Shown: piece by piece, positions 23,321 through 32,944 of the stretch
Layout: each line of letters opens with the position of its first letter
Position numbering within the stretch: position 1 is the stretch's first letter
Assembly (NCBI RefSeq): GCF_013204795.1
Contig: NZ_JABMKW010000020.1
Location: 1,364,001 to 1,428,000, forward strand
Source: Pedobacter panaciterrae
GTDB taxonomy: Bacteria > Bacteroidota > Bacteroidia > Sphingobacteriales > Sphingobacteriaceae
DNA length: 64,000 bases
Reading direction: 5' to 3'
The notes under the pieces: model-generated
Told to the model about the DNA's origin: nothing
The model's input: only the letters and a program-made list of their open reading frames with translations
The model's database searches: none
Translations under genes and position numbers: made by a program

Positions 23321-24193
23321 TTAGTTTAGCTTGTAAAACCCCTCTCTTTTCAAAAATTTTAATATCGGCTCCATCCATTCATTAACTGGCAAACGCTGGG
23401 TAAATCCGTGATTACCTTTAGGAAACAAATGCAGTTCCGCATCTACTCCATTCTTTTGCAGAGCCTGGTAAAACACAATACTATTGTTCACGTCAACTAT
23501 ACTATCATCGCCAGCGTGTGTCAAATATGTAGGCGGAGTTCCTTTACTAACCTGAAGGTCATTCGAGAACAATTGTACTTTATCATTAGTTGGTTCCATA
23601 CCCAACAATGAAATCTTAGATCCAATATGTGTTAGTGTATCATTCATACTGATTACCGGATAGAGCAAGATCATAAAGTCCGGTCGCAGATTGATGTTCA
23701 TTTGATTTGGAACATAGCTTTTAGAAAAATGCGTCCCTAAAGTGGAAGCCAGATGCCCTCCCGCACTGTATCCAACGACCCCAATCTTCCCCGGATCAAT
23801 GCCCCAGGAAATAGCTTCTGATCTGATCACTTTAACGGCCTGCTGTGCATCCATCAATGGCCCAAAACTTTTGTCTTTCATAGTGTCACTCTTAGGCAAA
23901 CGATATTTGACCACAAAAGCAGTGATTCCCTTTTCAGCAAAAGCCTGTGCAATCAGTATGCCTTCTTCCTTGTAAGCCAGAAAAGTATAAGCGCCACCAG
24001 GAAAAATAACAACCGCAGTACCGCTTGCTTTTTCTTTTACAGGAAGATAAACTTCCACTGAAGGTAGTTCCCGAGCGGGGATCTTTTTTAAGCTGTTTGG
24101 AATACTATCTGTATAAAGTTCAAAGACTTTTTGTGCTTTACCCGTAGGCCCAATAAAAAATAACAGCAGCATTAATATCGTTTTATTTAACAT
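23321..24193 (-). CDS. Secreted alpha/beta-hydrolase, carbohydrate-esterase-like
   Basis: A 290-residue exported hydrolase with signal peptide LMLLLFFIGPTGKAQ. The oxyanion motif FPGGAYTFLAYKEEG, the nucleophile elbow GYSAGGHLAS, the acid in THAGDDSIVDVNNS and the histidine in GNHGFTQRLP form a complete catalytic triad. The layout matches acetyl-xylan or feruloyl esterase-like proteins common in Bacteroidetes polysaccharide loci. It lies 13 bp before the MauE-like gene and 24 bp after the next upstream gene, so cotranscription is likely. The substrate is unproven. Confidence 0.87.
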   Translation of the reverse strand: MLNKTILMLLLFFIGPTGKAQKVFELYTDSIPNSLKKIPARELPSVEVYLPVKEKASGTAVVIFPGGAYTFLAYKEEGILIAQAFAEKGITAFVVKYRLPKSDTMKDKSFGPLMDAQQAVKVIRSEAISWGIDPGKIGVVGYSAGGHLASTLGTHFSKSYVPNQMNINLRPDFMILLYPVISMNDTLTHIGSKISLLGMEPTNDKVQLFSNDLQVSKGTPPTYLTHAGDDSIVDVNNSIVFYQALQKNGVDAELHLFPKGNHGFTQRLPVNEWMEPILKFLKREGFYKLN

Positions 24194-24217
24194 CGGTTTT
24201 TATTATATATATCTGAA

Positions 24218-25066
24218 TTAGTTACTTGTAGTATTCCAGGTGGGAATATTCTTCCTCATTTTCTCCAATGTTTCGACGAAAACATTCTCATTATTGGATG
24301 CTCTAACTGCTTTTTGCTCCCAGTGAATCGCTGCATCTCTTTTGCCTATTTTATAGAGTAGATTTGCGTAAGTATCCCATGCTGCAAAATCAACTTGATA
24401 CCATTGTTCAATTGCATATTTCATAACAATGTCACATGCAAACTCTAAAATATTTGGATCATTTACATTTTCAAAAAGCGGCCAGGAAACAGCGTTAATG
24501 TTGAATTGAGGTCTTTTTAGTGCTTTCTCAAAGTATAACTTATAATATTTACCGTACGCTGGCCAATCCTTTTGTTCGTAAGCTTGGAGCATACGCTTAC
24601 CATAAAACTCCTCTAGCCCAATTGGTCCAAATTTATTCGCGAGTTTGGCTTCTAAGGCATCCCATTCTGAATTAGAGATCGCTGATGGGTTTTTAAAATA
24701 AGCGTTTGAAATGGCACTCCTTAGTGAATATTGCGCTTTATCGGCGCCCAGAATAGAATTTACTCTGTTTGTTTCACTAATAAACAGCTTAAACGCTGCT
24801 CCATCTACGTCCTTCAAATGTTCGTTAATGAATGTTAAATTTCTTTCTGTAAAAAGCTCATTCTCATCTAATTTGAGCAAATAATCTTTAATGTAAACTT
24901 GCGCAAGGCTATCTGCAATCTTATTGTTTCCCTTTTTCTTTTCTTGTTGCACAAGCGCGGGCATCTCAGAATAATTTTTAAATTTCTGCGCATAAGAGTT
25001 TCCGCATAAAAAAATCAGCAAGGCAGTGGCCATTAACAAGTAACTTCTTGTCTTCAATTGTTTCAT
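24218..25066 (-). CDS. Secreted helical protein of unknown function
   Basis: A 282-residue protein with signal peptide (LLMATALLIFLCGNSYAQ). The mature part is helical with TPR-like spacing (WPAYGKYYKLYFEKALKRP, AAWDTYANLLYKIGKRDAAIHWEQKAVRAS). It contains no cysteine pair or catalytic motif. In Bacteroidetes, proteins of this shape often follow SusC/SusD and thioredoxin-like genes. It sits between the S9 peptidase and the esterase on the same strand, so it probably belongs to the same export or degradation operon. Confidence 0.65.
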   Translation of the reverse strand: MKQLKTRSYLLMATALLIFLCGNSYAQKFKNYSEMPALVQQEKKKGNNKIADSLAQVYIKDYLLKLDENELFTERNLTFINEHLKDVDGAAFKLFISETNRVNSILGADKAQYSLRSAISNAYFKNPSAISNSEWDALEAKLANKFGPIGLEEFYGKRMLQAYEQKDWPAYGKYYKLYFEKALKRPQFNINAVSWPLFENVNDPNILEFACDIVMKYAIEQWYQVDFAAWDTYANLLYKIGKRDAAIHWEQKAVRASNNENVFVETLEKMRKNIPTWNTTSN

Positions 25067-25119
25067 AATATGTTTTTGTTTATTCTTATTTGTGATTCTT
25101 AAAAAATTTTGTGTAAAGG

Positions 25120-27843
25120 TTATTCGAAACCCATTAGGATATTAACCTTATCACTTGTTAAGCCAGTACCAGGAGTCCTACCTGTACTATCAAGTTCAAA
25201 CCCCTCATCAGTCCATCGTCTGGTCGTGGGAACTCCTTCTAACATCCACATGGGAGCTGATTTTCCTCTTAGATAATGATCAAAAAACTGAGCCATCCTT
25301 ACACTGTAATCTGCTGCATTGACCTTGTTAAATAGCCCGTGATTTTCATCTGGATAAACGATCATCCATGATTTCTTTCCCATCCGCCGAAGTCCCATAA
25401 AGAATTCAAGAGCATTCGCATATAAATATACCCCATCATTTTTTGTGTGCATCATCAACAGTGGCGTTGATACTTTATCAATTTGAAAAACAGGTGAATT
25501 CTTAATATAGGCTTGAGGATTTTGCCAAAGTGTTCCGCCAATTCTGCCTTGGGATCCTTGATCCTCAAAATAGCCTTGCATGCTTCCCTGATTACTGAAT
25601 AACCCTCCATACGAGCTTATTATATTTGAAAGACTACTGGAACTAACAGCTGCAGCAAACAATTTTGTATGAGTTACAAGATAATTCGTTTGCAACCCCC
25701 CAAAACTGCATCCCTGAAGTCCCATTTTTGTCTCGTCTACAAAAGGCAAGCCCGCAACATATTTAGCCGCAGAAACCACAGCATCATAGGTGCCCTGCAT
25801 AGGGTCTCCAACTTTATAAAAGATATCAGGGCAAAAAACCAAATAACCATTACTCACATAGGTTGGTATGTTAATTTCACATCCCGAACATAACGCCATA
25901 GGAGTTAAGAAAGCATTCAATCCATTGGATTTTCTTTCATAATATTGGAATACAACAGGATATCGCTTATTTGGATCAAAATTCTCTGGCTTATATAAAA
26001 TTCCTTGTAAAATCCTTCCATCTAAAGATGTCCATCTATGCAACTCTGACGTATACCAATTATAGTTCTTTTGTGGCTGAATATTACTTAAGCGATTAAG
26101 TGTTTTAAAATCTCTAGTACTAAAATAATTAGGCGCATCAGTAGCACTCATACGTCTTATAATATACATTTCAGAATTTTTAGCTTTAATCGGCAAAAAA
26201 TCTGCCCCCTCAGGTACATACCCACTATTAGTGCAGAAGATGTAGGGGCCCATTATTAACCGTTCAGGATCCCCTAACCTGTCTAATCGTTTTCTAAAGA
26301 AACCATTGTCTTTATTTGTCTCGTTAAAGGCGCTTAGATATACATTGGGATAGTCGATGTTTTTTTTATTTGAATATGTTTGAGTAACAAGGTCGAAGAC
26401 AACGTGATGTTTTCTGCCATAGCCATTTGTCATTTGATTTGGTTTTTTGTTATTAAGAGGATCCAGCTTCCATATGTCATACGTGTCATAAACTAGAACA
26501 GATTGATCTTCATTTAACCATAGCAAATTGTTATAGTTTCTTGGATAAACATCTGAATCAGATCTATATAAATCGTCACGAAAGGAATCCTTCCAAGAAA
26601 TGAAGATATCTTTCGTTAAATTTCGCGTTATACCGCTGATTAATTCATAACTGAAATAAGCTCGGTCTTTAAAATCATAGTAGATTAAATATTTGCCAGT
26701 TGGCGAGATTGTAACCGTTTTATTTCCATCTAAAAACTCCAAAGCTATTCTTTTCCCACTTTTGACTGAGATAATAGACCACTTAAGACGACTTGCTGGA
26801 CTCCATGGAATTCCCGGGAATTCAATACTCCGTACAAGGGCTATTTTTTCTTGAGAAGTGGAGGACGTTGGGAAGCTGAAAGACTCGCCTGCCTTTATTT
26901 GTAAACGAGTAAGGTTATACTTGTTCAGATCGAGTATCGATAAATATGTTTTAAGTTCAGGGTCTGTCGCTTTCTCCGTTTGCAAAATTGTATCCTGGTA
27001 GCTCCACACTTCTACGTTTATTAACCTTTCTTTTTTCTGCTTTTTTTCTGCTAACGTTAAAAAAACGCCTTCTCCATTTTCGTTAAAACGATCCAGACTA
27101 AAAAGAGTAAATCGCTTTTCTATTGGACTAGTTTTGGTATCAAATATGCACATTGCTTTTTTGAAGCCAGTTTTATAATACCAAATATTTCCACCCCTGC
27201 GAAATACTAACTGTTGATGTTTAGAATCTATAAGTAGGTTTTCCGGATTGATGCCATGCCATATTTCACGGTCTTTACCACTTTCAAGATAAATCCAATG
27301 TAGAGATCGAAAATCATTCTGGTCTTCATCATTCTTCCAGAGCAGTAATATACTTCCATCTTCACTAAACTGATAGCTGTCTACACCCAAATACCTCAAC
27401 TCCCGACCCGTGTCAATGTTTTTTAAAAAAAGATTTTTAGATTCACCAGCCTTGGAATAACATAACCATTCATTACCATTACACGTCTGAAGTTCAAATG
27501 AAGAAATGCCATAGTAATGTTTCGTTTTATCAGTACCTAGCGTCAATCGTGTCAAAACATCTTTTCCAGTAGCAAAGAACAAATATTTACTATCACCAGT
27601 TATAGTGTATCTTCGAACATCATTGAATTGCCTCTTCCACAATCTATCTGTGGATTGCACAACTAATTGGCCATCTTTATTCAGTGCATTGTTAATGCCG
27701 TATATTGCATACTTACCGTCATTACTTAGAATTGGGGTAGATAAAGATGGCCATCGACTATAAGTGTTAGAGTCCACAACTATTTTCTGTCCAAATAGCG
27801 AGTCAAAATGGAACAATAGTAGCATTATTAAAATAAGTTTCAT
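25120..27843 (-). CDS. Secreted S9-family prolyl-oligopeptidase-like peptidase
   Basis: A peptidase of about 907 residues starting at 27843 (MKLILIMLLLFHFDSLFGQ, a good signal peptide); the frame extends to 27900 but overlaps the susD end. The N-terminal two thirds are a beta-propeller (repeated strands such as DGSILLLWKNDEDQNDF and GKYLIYYDFKDRAYFSYELIS). The C-terminal alpha/beta-hydrolase domain has the nucleophile in GLQGCSFGGLQTNYL, Asp in HTKNDGVYLYANAL and His in PDENHGLFNKV. It follows susD by 10 bp, so it is part of the SusCD operon and suggests that imported material is peptide-like or that peptides are trimmed outside the inner membrane. Confidence 0.9.
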   Translation of the reverse strand: MKLILIMLLLFHFDSLFGQKIVVDSNTYSRWPSLSTPILSNDGKYAIYGINNALNKDGQLVVQSTDRLWKRQFNDVRRYTITGDSKYLFFATGKDVLTRLTLGTDKTKHYYGISSFELQTCNGNEWLCYSKAGESKNLFLKNIDTGRELRYLGVDSYQFSEDGSILLLWKNDEDQNDFRSLHWIYLESGKDREIWHGINPENLLIDSKHQQLVFRRGGNIWYYKTGFKKAMCIFDTKTSPIEKRFTLFSLDRFNENGEGVFLTLAEKKQKKERLINVEVWSYQDTILQTEKATDPELKTYLSILDLNKYNLTRLQIKAGESFSFPTSSTSQEKIALVRSIEFPGIPWSPASRLKWSIISVKSGKRIALEFLDGNKTVTISPTGKYLIYYDFKDRAYFSYELISGITRNLTKDIFISWKDSFRDDLYRSDSDVYPRNYNNLLWLNEDQSVLVYDTYDIWKLDPLNNKKPNQMTNGYGRKHHVVFDLVTQTYSNKKNIDYPNVYLSAFNETNKDNGFFRKRLDRLGDPERLIMGPYIFCTNSGYVPEGADFLPIKAKNSEMYIIRRMSATDAPNYFSTRDFKTLNRLSNIQPQKNYNWYTSELHRWTSLDGRILQGILYKPENFDPNKRYPVVFQYYERKSNGLNAFLTPMALCSGCEINIPTYVSNGYLVFCPDIFYKVGDPMQGTYDAVVSAAKYVAGLPFVDETKMGLQGCSFGGLQTNYLVTHTKLFAAAVSSSSLSNIISSYGGLFSNQGSMQGYFEDQGSQGRIGGTLWQNPQAYIKNSPVFQIDKVSTPLLMMHTKNDGVYLYANALEFFMGLRRMGKKSWMIVYPDENHGLFNKVNAADYSVRMAQFFDHYLRGKSAPMWMLEGVPTTRRWTDEGFELDSTGRTPGTGLTSDKVNILMGFE

Positions 27844-27853
27844 AATTTGGTAG

Positions 27854-29314
27854 TTAATATCCCGGAACCTGCACCAGATTCGGGTCTGCTTTGAGCTCAT
27901 TTAATGAAATCGGATAATATTGCTGGAAGGTTTTCCATGAAGAACCATTGCTTTTTTTGGGAGTGACAATATTCATGATTTCACCGACTTTTTCAGTTCG
28001 CTTTAAATCCAACCATCTATGTCCCCATTCTGCAAAAAATTCGACTCTCCTTTCGTTTAGGATAATAGTTGCAAGGTCTTCTACGGTAACATTTGAATTT
28101 GTCGTTTTTATGGAGGATAATCCTGCCCTTTCCCTTATGATATCTACATCAGCAATTGCCCCATCTTTATTCCCAATATGCGTTCTAGCCTCTGCCCTGA
28201 TTAACAGTTGTTCAGCTAAACGAAATACCACGCTGAATTCGATAACAGGATAGTTGACTTCAGTTGAATAAGCAACCTTATATTTATAGGGGTAGTTATA
28301 TAATATACCATTAGTATTTACATGGCCTGTCCACTCAGTTTTTCTTCTGTCGTTTAAAGCAAAAGCGTCCATCACTCTTTCACTAAGGTAAACAGGGTTT
28401 AAAAACGACGGTCCTGATGGCGGGAGTACAAAAGTAATAGCCTCCGCAGTATTGGCTCCCCTTGTAACTGGCTGTAGTTGCCATATAGCTTCTTTGTTAT
28501 TCTTTAAAAACACCTCATCAATAGAAACAATATGAAATTGCTCGGTATTTAATAAAATTTTCGAGGATTCGATCTCTGCATTTGACCAGTCTTTAAGGTA
28601 CAAATATGTTCTTGCTAGTAAAGCCGTGGCAGCCCATTTAGTAGGCCGTACCCTTTCCTCCAAGCCATTGGGATATGGTGTCATCCCATCACCTCTTAAA
28701 TATTGAGAACTTAGCAGATTTTGGGCATCCTTGAGATCGGAAAGAACCTGTTGGTAAACTTGAAGCTTGGCAGTTTTTTTAGCAACTGAATTTACGGTAT
28801 AATCAGTGGTTAAAATAAGGGGTACATCTCCGTAGAGATTGACCAAATAAAAATAATAAAACCCACGCATAAACTTTACCTCACCAAGTAGTTGCTTCTT
28901 TAAGGATTCACTCGTTTCCGTTGAAGCAGTAAGTCCTTCTATGGCAGCATTTATAACAAAAAGCCGTTGGTAAGAAATGTTCCAGTAGTCGATTCCTACA
29001 TTTTTATCGTTTAATTGATTTTGATAATAAGCATTCAATGTTGGACTTCCTGCAAGTGAAAAATAGTCTAATTCATCTGATGACAAACCGGCAATATTGG
29101 ATAAACTTGTTAATTCGCCGGGCCCTCCCAGTTGCCCCTGGCTTAATTTAGCATACAATGATGTTACTGCTCCTAATGCAGTTTCATCATTATTATAAAT
29201 ATCTCTTGAGGTAAGGCTGGTTTCAGGACCATCCACATCAATCAGTTTTTTACAGCTAGCGTTGATGAGGCTTAGTGATAACAAAAGCAGCATTAAACAG
29301 TCTTTACTTTTCAT
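27854..29314 (-). CDS. SusD/RagB-family outer-membrane nutrient-binding lipoprotein
   Basis: A lipoprotein of about 486 residues starting at MKSKDCLMLL (29314), with lipobox LINASC. The SusD fold is shown by DGPETSLTSRDIYNNDETALGAVTSLYAKLSQG, the TPR-like pairs (FMRGFYYFYLVNLYGDVPLILTTDY, AATALLARTYLYLKDWSNAEIESSKILLN) and the C-terminal ERRVEFFAEWGHRWLDLKRTEKV. It forms a lid on the SusC transporter encoded 23 bp upstream. The ligand is unknown. Intact and of normal length. Confidence 0.95.
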   Translation of the reverse strand: MKSKDCLMLLLLSLSLINASCKKLIDVDGPETSLTSRDIYNNDETALGAVTSLYAKLSQGQLGGPGELTSLSNIAGLSSDELDYFSLAGSPTLNAYYQNQLNDKNVGIDYWNISYQRLFVINAAIEGLTASTETSESLKKQLLGEVKFMRGFYYFYLVNLYGDVPLILTTDYTVNSVAKKTAKLQVYQQVLSDLKDAQNLLSSQYLRGDGMTPYPNGLEERVRPTKWAATALLARTYLYLKDWSNAEIESSKILLNTEQFHIVSIDEVFLKNNKEAIWQLQPVTRGANTAEAITFVLPPSGPSFLNPVYLSERVMDAFALNDRRKTEWTGHVNTNGILYNYPYKYKVAYSTEVNYPVIEFSVVFRLAEQLLIRAEARTHIGNKDGAIADVDIIRERAGLSSIKTTNSNVTVEDLATIILNERRVEFFAEWGHRWLDLKRTEKVGEIMNIVTPKKSNGSSWKTFQQYYPISLNELKADPNLVQVPGY

Positions 29315-29337
29315 ATTTAAAAAAATTAAGCCCATCG

Positions 29338-32300
29338 TCATAAACCACATTTAAAGCCAAACGTGATCACTCTTAAAGGCGGTAATGTATTCGAACTTTT
29401 AGTTTCTGGATCTAATCCCGTATATCCAGTGATAGTCCATAGATTTTGGCCTTGGATAAATAAACTGAGACTTTGTAAATGCATTTTCTTTGACCAATTT
29501 TCAGGTAGAACATAAGAAAATGATACATTTTTCAGGCGTACATAAGATGCGTCTTTCCAAGAAGCATCACTTTGATAAACATCGTTTAGGGATTGATCAA
29601 GTTCATAGCCGGTCGTAAACCTCTGTACAGAGGTCACATCACCTGGCTTTTGCCATCGGCTCAAAACTGAGACTGGCTGATTTCCAAGCCCAGAATAAAA
29701 GGTGCCCGGAACAGGAGGTCCGAGTCTGCCAAAAGAATAACTTTGAGCAATTTGTTTAACGAAAGAGAATAAGATATCAATCTGAAAGTTTTTGTAACTT
29801 AAAGTATTTTGAAATCCTCCGTAATATTTGGGAGCTAGATCCATAATCTTGGTGTTATCAATTCCGGAGGTTGGAGTGCTTGTAGGATTTCCGTTTTTGT
29901 CCGCAAATTGATAAACTCCAGTTGCCGGATTTACACCTAAAAAGCGATAAACATATATCGATGTTAAAGGTTGGCCGATAATTGCTGTAAAAGCCGCAGA
30001 GGATTTCATTATATCCGGATAATCTACAAGTAGTGTTTTTGGCACAGTTATGTTGATATTACCCGACCACTTAAAGCTACCTGATAACATATTGGTACTC
30101 GACAACATTAATTCCCATCCGGAATTTCTGATTTTGTATGCTTGGTTTTTCGTTATAAAACTAAACCCAGTAATTAACGGAAGGGAATACGTACTTAATT
30201 GATTTGATGAATGATTTCTGTAATAATTTGCATTAACCAACACTCTATCTTTAAAAAAACCTAAGTCCACTCCAATCTGAAGTTTTTTAGTTTCCTCCCA
30301 TTGCAAATTTGGATTAGTTAAGCCGTTGGGTAAGTAAGCTGGGATTCCTTGATAAGGGATCTCCTGCGGCAATGGATTATACAAGCTTAAAAACTGATAA
30401 TCTGCAATCTGATCACTACCTGTTGTGCCGTAGCTTCCTCTCAGTTTCCCGAAACTGAGAGGACCGGCATTGTTACGAATGAAATCCTCGTTTGAAAAAA
30501 CCCATGCTGCTCCTACAGCGCCAAAATTATGAAATTGACTCTCTGGCCCAAAACGCGAACTGCCATCTCTCCGTGCTGTTAGATTCAAGATATATATGTC
30601 CCGCCAATTGTAATTAACTCTGCTAAACAATGCATTGTACCTGTATTTGGAATCTAATGAAGCTAATGGTCGCACTAAAGGTGCAGAAAGTAAATCATCC
30701 ATGACCAGGTCATTGCTGAAATTACCTCCAAGTAGCTGAGTCGCTTTTGACTTGTTTTGCATCAAGGTAGTACCTAATAGTATTTCCAATTTCCCCTGAC
30801 CTACTTCCCTATTATAAATTAACTGTGGCTCAACGGTCCAGGAATTGTTACTTGTATTTCCAAAAACTGTTGAACGTGAACTGTATTGGACAAATTCAGG
30901 AGCAGATGATTCTAAAAAATACTTATTCGTGGAAACAGAAGAAAGGTTAGTATACCCCAAGCTTCCTTTAAACTCCAAGCCCCGCAATAATTTATAGCTC
31001 AAGATCATATTGGTTGTCAGATTGGTTGTTTTGTCCAGAAATTTGTTAATTGCATATCCGATAGGATTTGAAAAAAAAGTACTGTTCCCCGAAGCATCAG
31101 GCTCCCAATTAATACTGCCAGTCTTGTTATATAGGGTTGGAGCTATGGGAGCGAGTTTTAGCGCATCACCAGTCAGATCATAGTTTGGCATTTGATTATG
31201 ATCAAACAAATAACTTCCAGAAAACTGAATTTTAAATTTTTGATTTGGTGTAGCATTCCCAAGATTAAAATGGAGAGAACCTTTCTGATCAGCAAACTCA
31301 CCTGGGAAAACATTTGTTTCTCTGTGATAACCAGCGCCGATCAAGAATGTTGTCAAGTTACTACCCCCTGAAACTGAGGCATTCATATCCTGATATCCGG
31401 CAGTACCCCCAAGGAGCTCTTTTTGCCAATCAGTATAACGAGTACTATTCCAGTTTCCATTTAGATCATTGTCACCAAAATTTCCTAGCGCGGGATCAGT
31501 AATTCCGTCATTTTTAAAAGCCTCTTTTCTCATTTCCAAATATTGAAAAGAATTCATTAACTCCACTCGACGCGAAACCTTACCCGCTCCAAACTGGAAG
31601 TTTAGATTTACTTTTGTGTCACCAACTGTACCTTTTTTTGTTGTTATAAGTATGGCACCATTTGCAGCCCTAGATCCATAAATTGCCGTCGCATCCGCAT
31701 CTTTTAAAACATCAATACTTTCAATATCAGAAGGATTAATAAAATTTAATGGGTTTCCAGTCAGAACTGGTCCCGAAGAGTTTCCAACCGGCCCACCGGA
31801 GTTCCCTAAAATTAGATTTGCTCCTGGCAATAATTGAGAACTGTAAGGCACCCCATCAATTACGTAAAACGGGTCGCTACCGTTTAAATAGCTATTCTGC
31901 CCCTGTATCCTCACCTTCACACCCGTTCCAGCAAACCCAGTCGCCTGCTCAATAAACAATCCCGGAACCCTCCCCTGCAAAGCAAGCAAAGGATTATTTA
32001 CCGGCTGCTTCTCGATCACATCTGCCTTTATCGTCGTCACATTACCAGTCGACAACCTTTGCGTAGTCGTACCATAAGCAATCACCTGAACCTCATCCAG
32101 CTTAGAAGTACTCAATTCCAACACCACATCCCCCAGCTCCTTCGCAGCCTTAATTTCTTTGGTAACGTACCCGATAAAAGAAACCACTAAAACCGCATCT
32201 TCCTCCACACCTTTTAAATAAAAGCTCCCGTTAGCACCAGTACTTACCGCCTTGCCCCCTTTATCCTTAACCGAGACAGAAGCACCAGGCAGACCACGCC

Positions 32301-32730
32301 CATCAGCATCCACCACCCGTCCTGAGACATTAATCTCTGCAAGGGTGGCAGCCACCCTTTCCAGAAAAGAAGGCTTCTCTTTCGCCTTAATCGTTACAAT
32401 CTTGCCATCAATTTTATAGACAAGATCAAGCCCTTTCAATACATCTGAAAGCGTCTCTTCTATTGTTGCATTAGACACAGCTATGCTGACCTTCTGGTTT
32501 TGAGGAATAGTTGCAGGATCGTAATAAAAACCATAACCGGTCTGCTTCCTGATGTCCTTTAGCACAGAGAACAAGGAAGCATTGGCTTTATTTAAGGTCA
32601 CACGCTGCCCGAAGGTTGCCGCACTAACCTGCATTAGGGATGCTATCAATATCACGGTGGTTAGTCGCATCATTAGCATAATTTTTTGGTACAGCCGAAG
32701 CCTTCCAAATGGTGATATAATATCGTACAT
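29338..32730 (-). CDS. SusC/RagA-family TonB-dependent outer-membrane transporter
   Basis: A 1130-residue protein. The order is: an N-terminal export signal (LTTVILIASLMQVSAATFGQ); an STN domain (VTLNKANASLFSVLKDIRKQTGYGFYY ... DVLKGLDLVYKIDGKIVTIK), which signals to a FecR/ECF pair; a carboxypeptidase-like beta domain (INVSGRVVDADGRGLPGASVSVKDKG); the plug (LSTGNVTTIKADVIEKQPVNNPLLALQGRVPGL, YVIDGVPY, IESIDVLKDADATAIYGSRAANGAILITTKKG); and a 22-strand barrel ending in an aromatic residue near the C-terminus. The STN domain implies control by the FecR at 32945, upstream on the same strand. The nutrient is unknown. Confidence 0.95.
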   Translation of the reverse strand: MYDIISPFGRLRLYQKIMLMMRLTTVILIASLMQVSAATFGQRVTLNKANASLFSVLKDIRKQTGYGFYYDPATIPQNQKVSIAVSNATIEETLSDVLKGLDLVYKIDGKIVTIKAKEKPSFLERVAATLAEINVSGRVVDADGRGLPGASVSVKDKGGKAVSTGANGSFYLKGVEEDAVLVVSFIGYVTKEIKAAKELGDVVLELSTSKLDEVQVIAYGTTTQRLSTGNVTTIKADVIEKQPVNNPLLALQGRVPGLFIEQATGFAGTGVKVRIQGQNSYLNGSDPFYVIDGVPYSSQLLPGANLILGNSGGPVGNSSGPVLTGNPLNFINPSDIESIDVLKDADATAIYGSRAANGAILITTKKGTVGDTKVNLNFQFGAGKVSRRVELMNSFQYLEMRKEAFKNDGITDPALGNFGDNDLNGNWNSTRYTDWQKELLGGTAGYQDMNASVSGGSNLTTFLIGAGYHRETNVFPGEFADQKGSLHFNLGNATPNQKFKIQFSGSYLFDHNQMPNYDLTGDALKLAPIAPTLYNKTGSINWEPDASGNSTFFSNPIGYAINKFLDKTTNLTTNMILSYKLLRGLEFKGSLGYTNLSSVSTNKYFLESSAPEFVQYSSRSTVFGNTSNNSWTVEPQLIYNREVGQGKLEILLGTTLMQNKSKATQLLGGNFSNDLVMDDLLSAPLVRPLASLDSKYRYNALFSRVNYNWRDIYILNLTARRDGSSRFGPESQFHNFGAVGAAWVFSNEDFIRNNAGPLSFGKLRGSYGTTGSDQIADYQFLSLYNPLPQEIPYQGIPAYLPNGLTNPNLQWEETKKLQIGVDLGFFKDRVLVNANYYRNHSSNQLSTYSLPLITGFSFITKNQAYKIRNSGWELMLSSTNMLSGSFKWSGNINITVPKTLLVDYPDIMKSSAAFTAIIGQPLTSIYVYRFLGVNPATGVYQFADKNGNPTSTPTSGIDNTKIMDLAPKYYGGFQNTLSYKNFQIDILFSFVKQIAQSYSFGRLGPPVPGTFYSGLGNQPVSVLSRWQKPGDVTSVQRFTTGYELDQSLNDVYQSDASWKDASYVRLKNVSFSYVLPENWSKKMHLQSLSLFIQGQNLWTITGYTGLDPETKSSNTLPPLRVITFGFKCGL

Positions 32731-32823
32731 TTGCTTAGTTTGGTTCTGTGCAGCTACCTCCTGTCGTCGAAAACTATAGGTAGTCTGCAGTTAACATTTG
32801 TTTCTTAATAAATTGTTCCAAAC

Positions 32824-32853
32824 GCAAACCAGGGGTAAATACTTCTGGTTTGC
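32824..32853 (+). terminator. Hairpin between fecR and susC
   Basis: A perfect 9-bp stem GCAAACCAG / CTGGTTTGC with a 12-nt loop, followed on the plus strand by six T. The neighbouring genes run on minus, where only a weaker U run (GTTTGG) follows. It may partly terminate fecR transcription ahead of susC, or attenuate it. Direction is uncertain. Confidence 0.5.
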
Positions 32854-32944
32854 TTTTTTGTCAATCCTGCTGTCGTAAAAATCGATTCATCTTTTCTGTT
32901 CTGTGGTTCATAATTCAGTTAGTTATACGCTAGGGATGAATATT